64,000 nt of DNA from Nonlabens dokdonensis DSW-6 (GCF_000332115.1 NC_020156.1:3535501-3599500); one strand, 5' to 3'; shown: positions 1 to 8,830, counted from the stretch's first letter. Numbers and translations: made by a program. Notes: generated by a model from the letters alone, not told the origin.

Positions 1-701
1 ATCTAGGAATAGAAATTGAGATTTATAAAAACATCAAACCAGGTAGCGGTGTAGGAAGCAGTGCCGCCAGTGCTGCTGGAGTTGTAGTGGCTCTTAATGA
101 ACTATTGGGCAAACCATATAATAAAGAACAATTAACTGCTTTTGCCATGAAAGGAGAAGCGGTTGCCAGTAATTGCGAGCATGCTGATAATATTGCGCCA
201 GCGATTTATGGCGGTTTTACATTAGTTAAATCTTGTAAGCCAGTAAAAATTCTGGAAATCCCTACTCCATCAAATTTATTTGCCGTAATTATACATCCGC
301 AAATAGAAATAAAAACTGCCGATTCTCGTGCAGTACTTCCTCAAGAAATACCTTTAAGTCAAGCTATTGAACAATGGGCAAATGTGGGCAGTCTCATTCA
401 TGCTTTACATACCTCAGATTATGGATTAATTAAAGAGTCTCTTCATGACGTTGTGATTGAAACACATAGAAGTAAATTGATACCTCATTACGATGCTGTA
501 AAAAAAGCAGCTTTGAAAGCAGGCGCATTGGGCTGTTCTATTTCTGGTTCTGGCCCTAGTATTTTTACTTTAAATAAAGGAAAAGCAACTGCTTTACATG
601 TAGAACACGCCATGCGTAATGTGTACAAAAAAACAGGGATTGAATTTGAAACCTATATCTCACCTATTAACCAAAATGGAATTAAAGTTCTAAATATGTA
701 G
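1..701 (+). CDS. thrB: Homoserine kinase (partial, 5' end outside window)
   Basis: Phosphorylates homoserine to O-phosphohomoserine, the step before threonine synthase. The reading frame is open from base 3 and reads through the GHMP-kinase glycine loop PGSGVGSSAAS at about bases 39-75, so the gene enters from the left edge and its N-terminus is missing. A GTG at 87 is internal, not a start. The C-terminal GHMP motif is seen as GCSISGSGPSIF near bases 532-567. thrC follows after 3 bases, so the two are in one operon; the usual upstream partner thrA would lie outside the window. Identification rests on the GHMP motifs plus the thrC neighbour. Confidence 0.93.
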   Translation, partial: LGIEIEIYKNIKPGSGVGSSAASAAGVVVALNELLGKPYNKEQLTAFAMKGEAVASNCEHADNIAPAIYGGFTLVKSCKPVKILEIPTPSNLFAVIIHPQIEIKTADSRAVLPQEIPLSQAIEQWANVGSLIHALHTSDYGLIKESLHDVVIETHRSKLIPHYDAVKKAALKAGALGCSISGSGPSIFTLNKGKATALHVEHAMRNVYKKTGIEFETYISPINQNGIKVLNM

Positions 702-704
702 CTT

Positions 705-2000
705 ATGAAATATTACTCATTAAATAAAAAAGCTCCTAAAACTAGTTTTGAACAGGCCGTTGTTAAAGGACTTGCGCCTGATAAAGGTCTTTATTTTCCA
801 GAAGAGATTCAGCCGCTGGATAAGTCTTTCTTTGATAATATAGAGCAAATAAGCCGTGAAGAAATTGCATTCCAAGCTATTCAACAATTTGTAAGTCCAG
901 AAATACCAAAAAAAGTTCTACGGCAAATTATTAAAGAAACAATTGATTTTGACTTTCCTATCGTGTCATTGAATAATGAGATTTCTACCCTTGAATTATT
1001 TCACGGCCCTACCATGGCATTTAAAGATGTAGGAGCTCGGTTTATGGCAAGATGTTTAGGCTATTTCAATCAAAATAATAAAGAAGAGATAACAGTACTT
1101 GTAGCTACATCTGGTGATACAGGTGGAGCTGTAGCTCACGGATTTTTAGGTGTAAAAGGAATTAAAGTAGTGATCCTTTACCCTAAAGGAAAAGTAAGCA
1201 ATGTGCAAGAAAAACAGTTAACTACCTTAGGACAGAATATCACAGCATTAGAAGTAGATGGTGTTTTTGATGATTGTCAAGATATGGTTAAACGTGCTTT
1301 CTTAGATCAAGATCTGACCTCAAAAATGCAATTGACCAGCGCCAATTCTATTAACGTGGCACGATGGTTACCTCAAATGTTTTACTTCTTTTTTACCTAT
1401 CAACAGCTAAAAAGTAAATACAAGCAATTGGTCTTTTCAGTACCTAGCGGAAACTTTGGGAATATTTGTGCAGGAATGATTGCAAAAAAACTAGGACTTC
1501 CTATTGAACATTTTATAGCTGCTAATAATGAGAATAATGTGATTACTAAGTTTCTCAAGACAAAAGAATATGTTCCAGAGCCTACTATTGCAACTTTAAG
1601 CAATGCGATGGATGTTTCTAATCCTAGTAATTTTGTACGTATTCAAGAAATTTACGATCAGGATTTTGAAGTTCTAAAAAAAGACCTCACCTCCTATTTT
1701 TACACCGACAAGGCAACCGAGAAAGCATTAATAGAAATCAAAGAGAAATACAATTATATCGCCGATCCTCATGGTGCTATAGGTTATTTAGCTTGTAAAG
1801 ATTATTTAAAAGAAAATGAAAATGTTCATTGTGTTTTTCTAGAAACCGCACATCCAACGAAATTTTTACCTACCGTAGAGCGTGTTCTTAATGAGACCGT
1901 CGCACTTCCAGATCAAATAAAAGAATTAATGAATAAGAAGAAGGTAGCTATAGAAATCAGCAATTATGGTGGTTTAAAGAACTTTCTACTTTCTAAATAG
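705..2000 (+). CDS. thrC: Threonine synthase
   Basis: PLP enzyme converting O-phosphohomoserine to threonine, the last step of the pathway. 431 residues, the usual length for the family. The N-terminal domain begins MKYYSLNKKAPKTSF; the PLP lysine is Lys107 in the FHGPTMAFKD motif, followed by the SGDTGGA phosphate-binding stretch around residues 136-142. It starts 3 bases after thrB. The stop codon is part of a 7-base direct repeat that flanks an inserted repeat element starting at 2001, so the element landed exactly at the gene end without damaging it. Confidence 0.97.
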   Translation: MKYYSLNKKAPKTSFEQAVVKGLAPDKGLYFPEEIQPLDKSFFDNIEQISREEIAFQAIQQFVSPEIPKKVLRQIIKETIDFDFPIVSLNNEISTLELFHGPTMAFKDVGARFMARCLGYFNQNNKEEITVLVATSGDTGGAVAHGFLGVKGIKVVILYPKGKVSNVQEKQLTTLGQNITALEVDGVFDDCQDMVKRAFLDQDLTSKMQLTSANSINVARWLPQMFYFFFTYQQLKSKYKQLVFSVPSGNFGNICAGMIAKKLGLPIEHFIAANNENNVITKFLKTKEYVPEPTIATLSNAMDVSNPSNFVRIQEIYDQDFEVLKKDLTSYFYTDKATEKALIEIKEKYNYIADPHGAIGYLACKDYLKENENVHCVFLETAHPTKFLPTVERVLNETVALPDQIKELMNKKKVAIEISNYGGLKNFLLSK

Positions 2001-2226
2001 ACGTGAGTTCGACGTAATAATGATTGATATTCAGTAAGTTATTTTGATTTTTATTTTTATAATAAATAGAATTGAATTCTTTCAACGGTTTGGGACTTTC
2101 AACCACTCCTGATTGCATCGTCGCTGGTGCGGCGAGGTCAATCTGTCCTCGCCTTTTCTAAAGCGAGGAGTTGAACATCAATATTTTAAACTTTAAATGT
2201 CTAGTATTCTTATATCGAACTCACGT
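2001..2226. mobile_element. MITE-like inverted-repeat element, copy 1
   Basis: A 226-bp non-coding unit bounded by perfect 12-bp terminal inverted repeats ACGTGAGTTCGA / TCGAACTCACGT. It is flanked by a 7-bp direct repeat TAAATAG (1994-2000 and 2227-2233), as expected of a target-site duplication. A near-identical copy lies at 25267-25492. The interior holds nested inverted repeats: an outer stem of TTCAA-cc-ACTCCT near 2098 against AGGAGTTGAA near 2166, and an inner GGCGAGG/CCTCGCC pair. No protein is encoded. Mobilisation would need a transposase in trans from a related insertion sequence that is not in this window. Confidence 0.8.
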
Positions 2227-2249
2227 TAAATAGTTAAGTTAAGAGCAAA

Positions 2250-2347
2250 AAAAAAGAGAGGACTTCTCCTCTCTTTCTAAGCGATCTCCACCGCTTTATT
2301 TTAATAAACAACTTTGTCTTTTAACTAATTTGCTTATTTACTTAAAC
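2250..2347 (-). ncRNA. Candidate small RNA with own promoter and terminator
   Basis: On the minus strand a Bacteroidota -7 element TATATTTG (2360-2353) is followed about 95 nt later by a strong intrinsic terminator. The predicted transcript carries a short stem AAGCG/CGCTT (2279-2283 with 2292-2296) just before the terminator hairpin. No clear -33 TTTG box is visible, and it could instead be the 3' UTR of the BNR lipoprotein gene that ends at 2510. I cannot assign it to a known RNA family. Confidence 0.3.
2253..2276 (-). terminator. Intrinsic terminator
   Basis: Perfect 10-bp stem AAAGAGAGGA/TCCTCTCTTT with a 4-base loop. On the minus strand it is followed by a run of nine T residues. It can end transcripts from the BNR lipoprotein side and, less strongly, those from thrC. 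Confidence 0.8.
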
Positions 2348-2509
2348 CGATACAAATATAACAGAATTGCTTAGTTCATCTACTAAAAAAGACGGTCTTT
2401 GAACGATGAAACACTCTATTAAACTACAAGTGTTTGATTTTAAACTATTTATAAAAAACCGTTAAACTGTATTTCGTCGATAAAATATTTTCTGATAAAA
2501 AATGAATGC

Positions 2510-3580
2510 TTATTGAAGTGAGAAACTACTTATTTTGTTTCGGCCCGCAAGATATCCTTCATTTCGATTGATCATTCTTACGGTATAGAAACCTTCTTCA
2601 GTAAGCTTTATCCAGTCATCACCTTGAGAACCGCTCCACCATATTCCCTCAGATCCTACGGCAAACAATTCTTTACCATCTGTTTCCGGAACAAAAACAA
2701 TATCACTACAGTAACCAGGACCATTACCAGAACTCATAAGCTTCCAGTTTTTCCCACCATCAAAGGTTATTGCTTTGTTATAAAGATTATCTTCCTTCTT
2801 ATTCCAGTCACCTCCTATCATAATACCACGCTTCTCATCTATAAAATCTATAGCAAATATTCCTGCCATTTGACTTCCTGCAATCATAGGCGTAGCATAT
2901 TCTTCCCAGGTAGAACCGCGATCCTTACTATGTAAGATGCGTGCAGCAGCTCCACCAGTGGCCAGCCATACATTATCCTTATAGATAGAAATATTAGAAT
3001 TACTTGCTGCAAAGGCTGCCTCATCTTTTATAAATTCTGGTAGATAAGTACACTTGCACTTTGCCCAGCTTTCTCCGCCATCAAAAGTTTTAATTACTGA
3101 TAAGCAGTCTTCTGTAGGATCACCAAAAGCAATTCCTTCTTGATCGTTCCAAAATTTCATACTGTCATAAAAAACACGCTCTTCTACCTCAGTATAAACC
3201 AGTTTTACGTCATTGTTTGCATGTGTAATTTTATATACTAATGCAGGATTACCAGCACTTAAGATGTAAGTATATTGGTCGGTAACAGCAATAGACCTGT
3301 ATTCGATGTTTTCATTTTCATCAAAGGTTACCTTCGACATTTCTACCTTTCCTGTTGTTGCATCTATCCTACCATATTGCCCATTATTTCCAGAAAACCA
3401 GTAGTCGCCATCACCATAGTCAAGCGCTCTTATACTTATAGTGTCCGTTAAAACTTCAGTCATTTCTATTGTGACGTCGTTTCTACTTTCTTGTTTGTCC
3501 TCCTTTTGCTCAGAAGTTTCAGTGTTTTCTTTACAAGCTGTGCTCAAAACAATTAGAGCAAAAAATAAAATTTTCTTCAT
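2510..3580 (-). CDS. Exported lipoprotein with BNR/Asp-box beta-propeller repeats
   Basis: 356 residues from the ATG at 3580, chosen because it gives a clean lipoprotein signal MKKILFFALIVLSTAC with Cys16 as lipid anchor; a longer frame upstream would read through the divergent promoter and a palindrome. The mature part has an acidic linker, then BNR/Asp-box-like blades: GGESWAKC, DRGSTWEEY, DGGKNWKLM and QGDDWIKL. This is the fold of sialidases and YCF48-type photosystem assembly factors. Such Bacteroidota proteins are often labelled oxidoreductase or glycosyl hydrolase without support. No catalytic residues can be assigned, so only a cell-envelope propeller is claimed. Confidence 0.75.
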   Translation of the reverse strand: MKKILFFALIVLSTACKENTETSEQKEDKQESRNDVTIEMTEVLTDTISIRALDYGDGDYWFSGNNGQYGRIDATTGKVEMSKVTFDENENIEYRSIAVTDQYTYILSAGNPALVYKITHANNDVKLVYTEVEERVFYDSMKFWNDQEGIAFGDPTEDCLSVIKTFDGGESWAKCKCTYLPEFIKDEAAFAASNSNISIYKDNVWLATGGAAARILHSKDRGSTWEEYATPMIAGSQMAGIFAIDFIDEKRGIMIGGDWNKKEDNLYNKAITFDGGKNWKLMSSGNGPGYCSDIVFVPETDGKELFAVGSEGIWWSGSQGDDWIKLTEEGFYTVRMINRNEGYLAGRNKISSFSLQ

Positions 3581-3625
3581 GCAGTAAAAATAAGTTAGAA
3601 AAAGTAAATAGGATGGTGGAGATCT

Positions 3626-3641
3626 CGCTTTCGCGAAAGCG
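3626..3641. repeat. CGCTTTCGCGAAAGCG palindrome
   Basis: Exact copy, in the divergent intergenic region between the BNR lipoprotein gene and the rRNA methyltransferase gene, 45 bases upstream of the lipoprotein start. Confidence 0.95.
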
Positions 3642-3704
3642 AAATTCTTATAGAAATTAATAGAAAAATAATATCCCTTCTCATGAGTTCCATAGGAATA
3701 AACG

Positions 3705-3712
3705 TATTTTTG
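3705..3712 (+). promoter_or_regulatory. -7 promoter element TATTTTTG, nearly on the start codon
   Basis: Matches the Bacteroidota sigma-A consensus TAnnTTTG and ends only 4 bases before the ATG at 3717. The transcript start would fall at or next to the ATG, implying a leaderless mRNA for the methyltransferase. Confidence 0.6.
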
Positions 3713-3716
3713 CAAA

Positions 3717-4925
3717 ATGAGATTTCACCATAATTTAGTGCTCGCAACCGTTGATGCTTTGCACAATATATTTAACGACGGTAAGTATGCCGATCAAGCT
3801 ATTCAAAAGATTTTAAAAAGAGATACTCGATGGGGTTCTAGAGATAGAGGTTTCATTGCAGAAACTACTTATGATATTGTAAGATACAAGAGGCTTTTTG
3901 CCTCTATTGCAAAGGTAAGTGAACCTTTTAATAAACAAGACCTATGGAGACTAACTAGTGTATGGATCGTGCTAAAAGGTCATGATTTACCAGCTTGGGA
4001 AGAATATTTCAACACACCAGTAAGACGCATAAAAGGTGGACTGGACGAAGTGCGCAATAATCGTAAAATGCGAGAATCTATTCCAGACTGGCTAGATGAA
4101 ATGGGCGTTGAAGAGCTAGGAAACATTTGGGAGCAAGAAATAACAGCTTTAAATGAACAAGCTCCTGTAGTACTACGAGCAAATACATTAAAAACTGATG
4201 TTGCGACATTAAAGGAGAAACTTATTGCTGAAGAAATTCTAACAACGACTCATGAGCGTTTTCCTGATGCTCTTGTTTTAAATGAACGTGCAAATGTTTT
4301 CCGCACGAAGTTGTTCACCGATGGTTTTTTTGAAGTTCAAGATGCTGGTTCGCAACTTATTGCGGCATATCTAGAGCCGAAACCAGGAGAACGTATAATG
4401 GATGCCTGCGCTGGTGCTGGTGGTAAAGCATTACATCTTGCTGCTATGATGGAAAACAAAGGTCAAATCATTGCGACTGACATCTATCAAAGCAAATTGA
4501 ATGAATTAAAAAGACGCACACGTCGTGCAGGAGTGCACAATGTGGAAACACGTTTGATCGATTCTACAAAGGTGATTAAAAAACTGCAAAATAAAATGGA
4601 TGGTATACTAATAGACGCGCCATGTAGCGGTTTAGGAGTATTAAGACGTAATCCCGATGCCAAATGGAAATTACAACCAGAGTTTATTGAAAATATTAAA
4701 GAAACGCAGCAAGAGATTTTACAATCATACAGTCGTGTGGTAAAATCTGGAGGAAGAATGGTTTATGCTACATGTTCTATTTTTCCTTCGGAAAACGAGA
4801 TGCAAGTGGAAAAATTTTTGAAATCAGAAGCTGGAGCTGACTTTGAATTAGAAGATTCTCAAACTTTATATGCTCATAGAGACGGTTTTGACGGTTTCTT
4901 TATGGCAAGAATGAAGAAAAAATAA
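3717..4925 (+). CDS. RsmB/NOP-family rRNA (cytosine-5) methyltransferase
   Basis: SAM-dependent RNA m5C methyltransferase, 402 residues, probably acting on 16S rRNA. The N-terminal third resembles the NusB-like RNA-binding part of RsmB (GKYADQAIQKILKR, SRDRGFIAETTYDIVR). The catalytic domain shows the SAM-binding motif DACAGAGGKALHLAA, motif IV DAPCSGLGVLRRNPD and motif VI YATCSIFPSENE; the Cys in TCS is the expected nucleophile and the PC Cys the release residue. RsmB itself modifies C967 of 16S rRNA; whether this is the exact orthologue cannot be decided here, so no symbol is given. Confidence 0.9.
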   Translation: MRFHHNLVLATVDALHNIFNDGKYADQAIQKILKRDTRWGSRDRGFIAETTYDIVRYKRLFASIAKVSEPFNKQDLWRLTSVWIVLKGHDLPAWEEYFNTPVRRIKGGLDEVRNNRKMRESIPDWLDEMGVEELGNIWEQEITALNEQAPVVLRANTLKTDVATLKEKLIAEEILTTTHERFPDALVLNERANVFRTKLFTDGFFEVQDAGSQLIAAYLEPKPGERIMDACAGAGGKALHLAAMMENKGQIIATDIYQSKLNELKRRTRRAGVHNVETRLIDSTKVIKKLQNKMDGILIDAPCSGLGVLRRNPDAKWKLQPEFIENIKETQQEILQSYSRVVKSGGRMVYATCSIFPSENEMQVEKFLKSEAGADFELEDSQTLYAHRDGFDGFFMARMKKK

Positions 4926-4992
4926 TTACCATCTACTTTTAAATGTAATCATCTAAAATTTCTTAAGACTAAGGAATTTACAATAAACACAT

Positions 4993-7014
4993 ATGAAGAA
5001 TATTACCCTATTGTTCTTATTACTATCTGTAATGGGAATTGCTCAAATTCCGCCAGGATATTATAATAGCGCTAATGGACTCACAGGATATCAGCTAAAG
5101 TCAGAATTAAGCAACATTATCTCTACTGGCTATAACGGGCAAAGCTATGGTTCTTTAATCACTCTCTATAATACGTCAGATAACGATGAGTATTTTGATA
5201 ATGGTACACAAACGAATACAATTCTTGATATGTATTCTGAGAATCCCAATGGACCAGATCCTTATAATTGGGTCATAGGTGTGAATGCAAACTGTGGTAA
5301 TTTTAATAGTGAAGCAGACTGTTATAATCGAGAACATATTTATCCGCAGGGTTTCTTTAGTCAGAATGAGCCTATGCGCAGCGATGCTCACCACGTTATT
5401 CCTACTGATGGATGGGTTAATGGAGGAAGAAGTAATTTGCCTTTTGGAGAAGTAAATCCTAATGGTGCATCGATTACCACTTATATGAATGGTAGTAGAA
5501 AAGGTCCTTCTATAACGACAGGTTTTAATGGACAAGTATTTGAACCTCTAGACGAATTTAAAGGTGATATCGCTAGAATGTTGCTCTATTTTGCCACGCG
5601 TTATGAAAATAATATCAATGATTCTGGTTGGGATGCAGCAAACGCAAGTGCTAACAATCCAAGAGATGGATCTAGTGATCGCTTTTATGAGCAATGGTAT
5701 ATTGATTTACTACTTGACTGGCATACACAAGATCCAGTAAGTCAAAAAGAGATAGACCGTAATAATGATATCTATGTACATCAGAACAATAGAAACCCAT
5801 TTGTCGATAATCCGCAATATGTGGATATGATATGGACCACGACTAATAATCCTTCTGGTAGATTGTTTGCTACCTTAAAAGATACATTCGTAGATGTAGA
5901 CATGGATGGTTTTGCTAGCGCTGGTGATCAAATTACCTATGAATACGAAATCAATAATATCGGGACGACAGATTTGTTTAACGTGACCGCTGTTGCAGAT
6001 TTTGGAACATTTAATTCTCCAGGACAAATTGCACAACTTAATGCTGGAATTAATAGTACGGATGCCTTTGGAACACTTACTTACACCTTAACGGCAGCAG
6101 ATATTTCAAGTTCTTGTAATTGCGTGATCAATAAAATTACTGTCACAGCAGATTTCAACTCTGCTGGTACTAATGGCAGTTTTTCAAAAGAAAGCGACGA
6201 TCCTGATAATTTTGCCAATGTAGACGGAAACGGTGACATGTTACCTGATGACGATACTAGAACAAACCTAAATGTTCAAATGCCATCTGGTGCTGCAACA
6301 GAATTATTTATTTCAGAATACATAGAAGGTGGTGGAAATAATAAAGCTTTAGAAATTGCAAATTATACCGGTTCTTCGGTAAATCTAGCTGACTATTCTA
6401 TCCAACTAAGTCAAAATGGAAGTGGTACGTGGAACGTCACTGAGACACTATCTGGAACGCTTCAAGATCAAGAGGTTTATGTATTAGCGCGAGGAAATGC
6501 AAACGCAGCAATTCTAGCTGAAGCAGATTTATTGCTAGGTAGTAGTAGTGTTTTGAATTTTAATGGTAATGATGCCATCGGATTGTTTAAAGCTGGAATT
6601 TTACTAGACGTAGTCGGTGATCCTAATAGTAATGCAGATGATATTCAGAATGAAACTTTAGTGCGCAAGTCTAATGTGACAGGTCCAAATACGACATTTG
6701 ATAAAGCTGGAGAATGGAATGTTTTTGCACAAGACAATTCTAGCGACTTAGGTATGCATACCTTCGACAATACAGCAAGTAATGATGATTTTGCATTTCA
6801 AAATATAAGCATCTACCCTAACCCATCATCAGGTACGTTCTATATTGGGAATTTAGAAAATGAAATAGAGCAATTAGATATATATGATTTATCTGGTAGA
6901 CAATTAGAAATTGCTTTAAACAACAATTATTTTTATATAAATAGAACTGGTGTTTTTATTGCACGACTACAAGTAAACGGTGTTTCAAAAACATACAAAC
7001 TTATAGTCAAGTAA
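4993..7014 (+). CDS. Secreted endonuclease I with lamin-tail domain and T9SS sorting tail
   Basis: 673 residues. A signal peptide (MKNITLLFLLLSVMGIAQ) is followed by an endonuclease I (EndA/NucM) domain, with CYNREHIYPQGFF and MRSDAHHVIPTDGWVNGGR around residues 110-145; the REH and DAHH histidines are the metal and catalytic region. A DUF11-like linker follows, then a lamin-tail-type domain (ELFISEYIEGGGNNKALEIAN, about residue 435 on). The C-terminus (ISIYPNPSSGTFYI to TYKLIVK) is a type A type IX secretion signal. Likely role: extracellular or surface DNA/RNA degradation for nutrients. It is transcribed alone and closed by a strong bidirectional terminator. Confidence 0.92.
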   Translation: MKNITLLFLLLSVMGIAQIPPGYYNSANGLTGYQLKSELSNIISTGYNGQSYGSLITLYNTSDNDEYFDNGTQTNTILDMYSENPNGPDPYNWVIGVNANCGNFNSEADCYNREHIYPQGFFSQNEPMRSDAHHVIPTDGWVNGGRSNLPFGEVNPNGASITTYMNGSRKGPSITTGFNGQVFEPLDEFKGDIARMLLYFATRYENNINDSGWDAANASANNPRDGSSDRFYEQWYIDLLLDWHTQDPVSQKEIDRNNDIYVHQNNRNPFVDNPQYVDMIWTTTNNPSGRLFATLKDTFVDVDMDGFASAGDQITYEYEINNIGTTDLFNVTAVADFGTFNSPGQIAQLNAGINSTDAFGTLTYTLTAADISSSCNCVINKITVTADFNSAGTNGSFSKESDDPDNFANVDGNGDMLPDDDTRTNLNVQMPSGAATELFISEYIEGGGNNKALEIANYTGSSVNLADYSIQLSQNGSGTWNVTETLSGTLQDQEVYVLARGNANAAILAEADLLLGSSSVLNFNGNDAIGLFKAGILLDVVGDPNSNADDIQNETLVRKSNVTGPNTTFDKAGEWNVFAQDNSSDLGMHTFDNTASNDDFAFQNISIYPNPSSGTFYIGNLENEIEQLDIYDLSGRQLEIALNNNYFYINRTGVFIARLQVNGVSKTYKLIVK

Positions 7015-7030
7015 AATCTTACACTAATTA

Positions 7031-7062
7031 AAAAAAAAGAGCCTTAACAGGCTCATTTTTTA
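7031..7062. terminator. Bidirectional intrinsic terminator
   Basis: Stem GAGCCT/AGGCTC (7039-7044 with 7049-7054) with an A run before and a T run after. It sits between the convergent endonuclease and alcohol dehydrogenase genes and serves both strands. Confidence 0.85.
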
Positions 7063-7086
7063 ATCGTACTATACTGTGATGATGGT

Positions 7087-8094
7087 CTATTTAGACATAT
7101 TTAAAACACCTCTAAAACGCAATTCATTATTCATCATTTTATCAAAACCTTCTTTGGCATTATCTAGAGAGAATTCTTCAATCATAGGCAATGCTCCTGT
7201 ACGCGAGCTAAACTTTAATGTATCTTCACTGTCTGGTGCTACTCCACTAGGCCAACCTTTCAGTGATTTTCTAGCTTGTAATAATTGTAATGGTGAAACT
7301 TTTACATCATCTCCTGCTGCTGCAATTAATAACATCGTACCATCTATTCCTAAACCGTCGATAACGCTAGAAATAGCATCTGCGTGAGGTGCTGTTGCGA
7401 CTATAAGATCTGCGCCACCTAATTTTTGTAATTGTTCTACGGCATCTTCATCTTTAGTAGCAATAAAATGGTCGGCACCTAATTCCATAGCCAATTCTTT
7501 TTTATCATCTGTAGTACTCAATGCGATTGTTTTCATTCCCATTTTATGAGCAAATTGTATCGCTAGATGACCCAATCCACCTATTCCTTGAACCGCAACT
7601 GTATCGCCAGCTCTCAATCCTGCATTACGCATTCCGTTAAACACCGTGATTCCAGCACATAATAATGGTGCTGCCTCAGTACTTTTTAAATCTTCAGGAA
7701 CTCTCGCCGCTGCCTCATATGGCGCAGTCATGTATTCTGCATAACCACCATCGTAAGAAATACCAGAAACTTTGGCATTCTCACAATTAATAAATTTACC
7801 TCTACGGCATGGATCACAGTCAAAACAATGTCCACCATGCCAACCTATTCCTACTCGTTCTCCTTTTTTGAACATAGAAACATTGCTGCCCAGCTCTTCA
7901 ATAATTCCTATAACCTCATGACCTGGCGTTCTCGGGAAATCATTTCCCATAGCACCTGCCTGAGTAAAGGCGTCGCTGTGGCATATTCCACAAGCTTCTA
8001 CCTTTAGTAAAATCTCGTTTTCTTTTGGTGAAGGTTTATTCATTTCTACCACGGTTAAGTCACCGCCTTGTTCTATAAATCTTGCTGCTTTCAT
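7087..8094 (-). CDS. Zinc-dependent alcohol dehydrogenase
   Basis: MDR-superfamily NAD(P)-dependent dehydrogenase of 335 residues, AdhP/AdhA-like. Catalytic zinc ligands are in the CGICHSD segment (Cys35/Cys38 region) and GHE (His59-Glu60). Four structural-zinc cysteines, Cys90, 93, 96 and 104, are all present. The Rossmann motif is GIGGLGHLAIQFAHKMG. The C-terminal half holds the usual SPLQLLQARKSLKGW segment. The substrate is probably a primary alcohol or aldehyde; it cannot be fixed from sequence. Monocistronic. Confidence 0.93.
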   Translation of the reverse strand: MKAARFIEQGGDLTVVEMNKPSPKENEILLKVEACGICHSDAFTQAGAMGNDFPRTPGHEVIGIIEELGSNVSMFKKGERVGIGWHGGHCFDCDPCRRGKFINCENAKVSGISYDGGYAEYMTAPYEAAARVPEDLKSTEAAPLLCAGITVFNGMRNAGLRAGDTVAVQGIGGLGHLAIQFAHKMGMKTIALSTTDDKKELAMELGADHFIATKDEDAVEQLQKLGGADLIVATAPHADAISSVIDGLGIDGTMLLIAAAGDDVKVSPLQLLQARKSLKGWPSGVAPDSEDTLKFSSRTGALPMIEEFSLDNAKEGFDKMMNNELRFRGVLNMSK

Positions 8095-8149
8095 AATTGT
8101 TTAGTTTTATTTTCAATATACGGAAGTTAGCGTCCCAAGTGTGTTAGGG

Positions 8150-8178
8150 TTTGGTTAAGAGTTAAAACATTAAATTTG
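8150..8178 (+). promoter_or_regulatory. Promoter TTTG-N17-TAAATTTG
   Basis: A full Bacteroidota-type promoter: -33 TTTG at 8150-8153 and -7 TAAATTTG at 8171-8178. It lies 17 bases upstream of the TTG start codon of the small lipoprotein gene at 8196. Confidence 0.6.
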
Positions 8179-8195
8179 AAATCAAACTATTTATT

Positions 8196-8573
8196 TTGAA
8201 ATACACCTTTCTCCTATTTCTTGCGGTGATCTCATGTCAAACCAACAAAAACTGTAAAGACTATAAGACAGGTGTGTTTAAGTTTGCAAATCCTAAATAT
8301 GCAGAATGGACGGTTTACAGAACAGATTCTACACAAATAGAGGTCAGCAATATCACCAGTACAGAAATTCACAATAATGTAAAATGGATCTCAGATTGTG
8401 AATATCATTTAGGAAAAACTAAAATTATCAATAATAAACTTAACTTTCAAGAGATGGACACCATGAAGGTTGAGATTTACAAAACCGAAGATGATCGGTA
8501 TTTCTGCTATTCTAAGAGTAATCGACTCGATTTAGAACTGGAAATGATTAAAATACGAGAAATTGATGATTAA
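8196..8573 (+). CDS. Small lipoprotein of unknown function (TTG start)
   Basis: 125 residues. The start is a TTG: no ATG is available upstream in frame, and starting here gives a perfect lipoprotein signal MKYTFLLFLAVISC with Cys14 as anchor. The mature domain has CKDYKTGVFKF at its start, KWISDCEYHL in the middle and EDDRYFCYSKSN near the end. Similar flavobacterial proteins are sometimes mislabelled DNA topoisomerase IV; nothing here supports that name. A second small frame starts inside its last codons (8566), suggesting translational coupling. Confidence 0.7.
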   Translation: MKYTFLLFLAVISCQTNKNCKDYKTGVFKFANPKYAEWTVYRTDSTQIEVSNITSTEIHNNVKWISDCEYHLGKTKIINNKLNFQEMDTMKVEIYKTEDDRYFCYSKSNRLDLELEMIKIREIDD

Positions 8574-8780
8574 TAATGTTTTAAAATGGCTACCTATGAT
8601 TTTAGGAGCAGCTTTTTTATATTTATTAATAATTGCTTTACAAAATTTTTAGTTCCTGATCCTTGTAATAATCATTGTCATGAGCCTCATATTATTAATG
8701 AATTGTTTTATAATTTTGGGGAAAGCTCTAATAATCACCCAGAACCCAATCTATTTAATTTTATCATTATCTTACTCTAA
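8566..8780 (+). pseudogene. Small single-pass membrane protein, apparently frameshifted
   Basis: An ATG at 8566 overlaps the end of the upstream lipoprotein gene and opens a hydrophobic peptide (VLKWLPMILGAAFLYLLIIA) that stops at 8650-8652. The stop comes right after a run of five T residues. Adding one T would continue it into the frame LVPDPCNNHCHEPHIIN and onward to the stop at 8778-8780, a coherent protein of about 70 residues with one membrane helix and a polar His/Asn-rich tail. It could be a true frameshift, slippage-controlled expression or a base-call error. Family not recognised. Confidence 0.4.
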
Positions 8781-8830
8781 GGTGGTTTCTTAGGATGCTA
8801 CAATTATAGAATCTTTAAATTATTAATTAA

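Larger units (their letters stand above)
2227..2509. other. Intergenic stretch with terminator and candidate small RNA
   Basis: Between the MITE and the convergent BNR lipoprotein gene. It holds the right-hand 7-bp direct repeat (2227-2233), the strong hairpin at 2253-2276 and a candidate minus-strand RNA. No open frame of note was seen. Confidence 0.5.

Noticed and set aside
3581..3715. 45-residue N-terminal extension of the BNR lipoprotein
   Set aside because: It would place the lipoprotein signal peptide internally and read through the palindrome and the divergent promoter.
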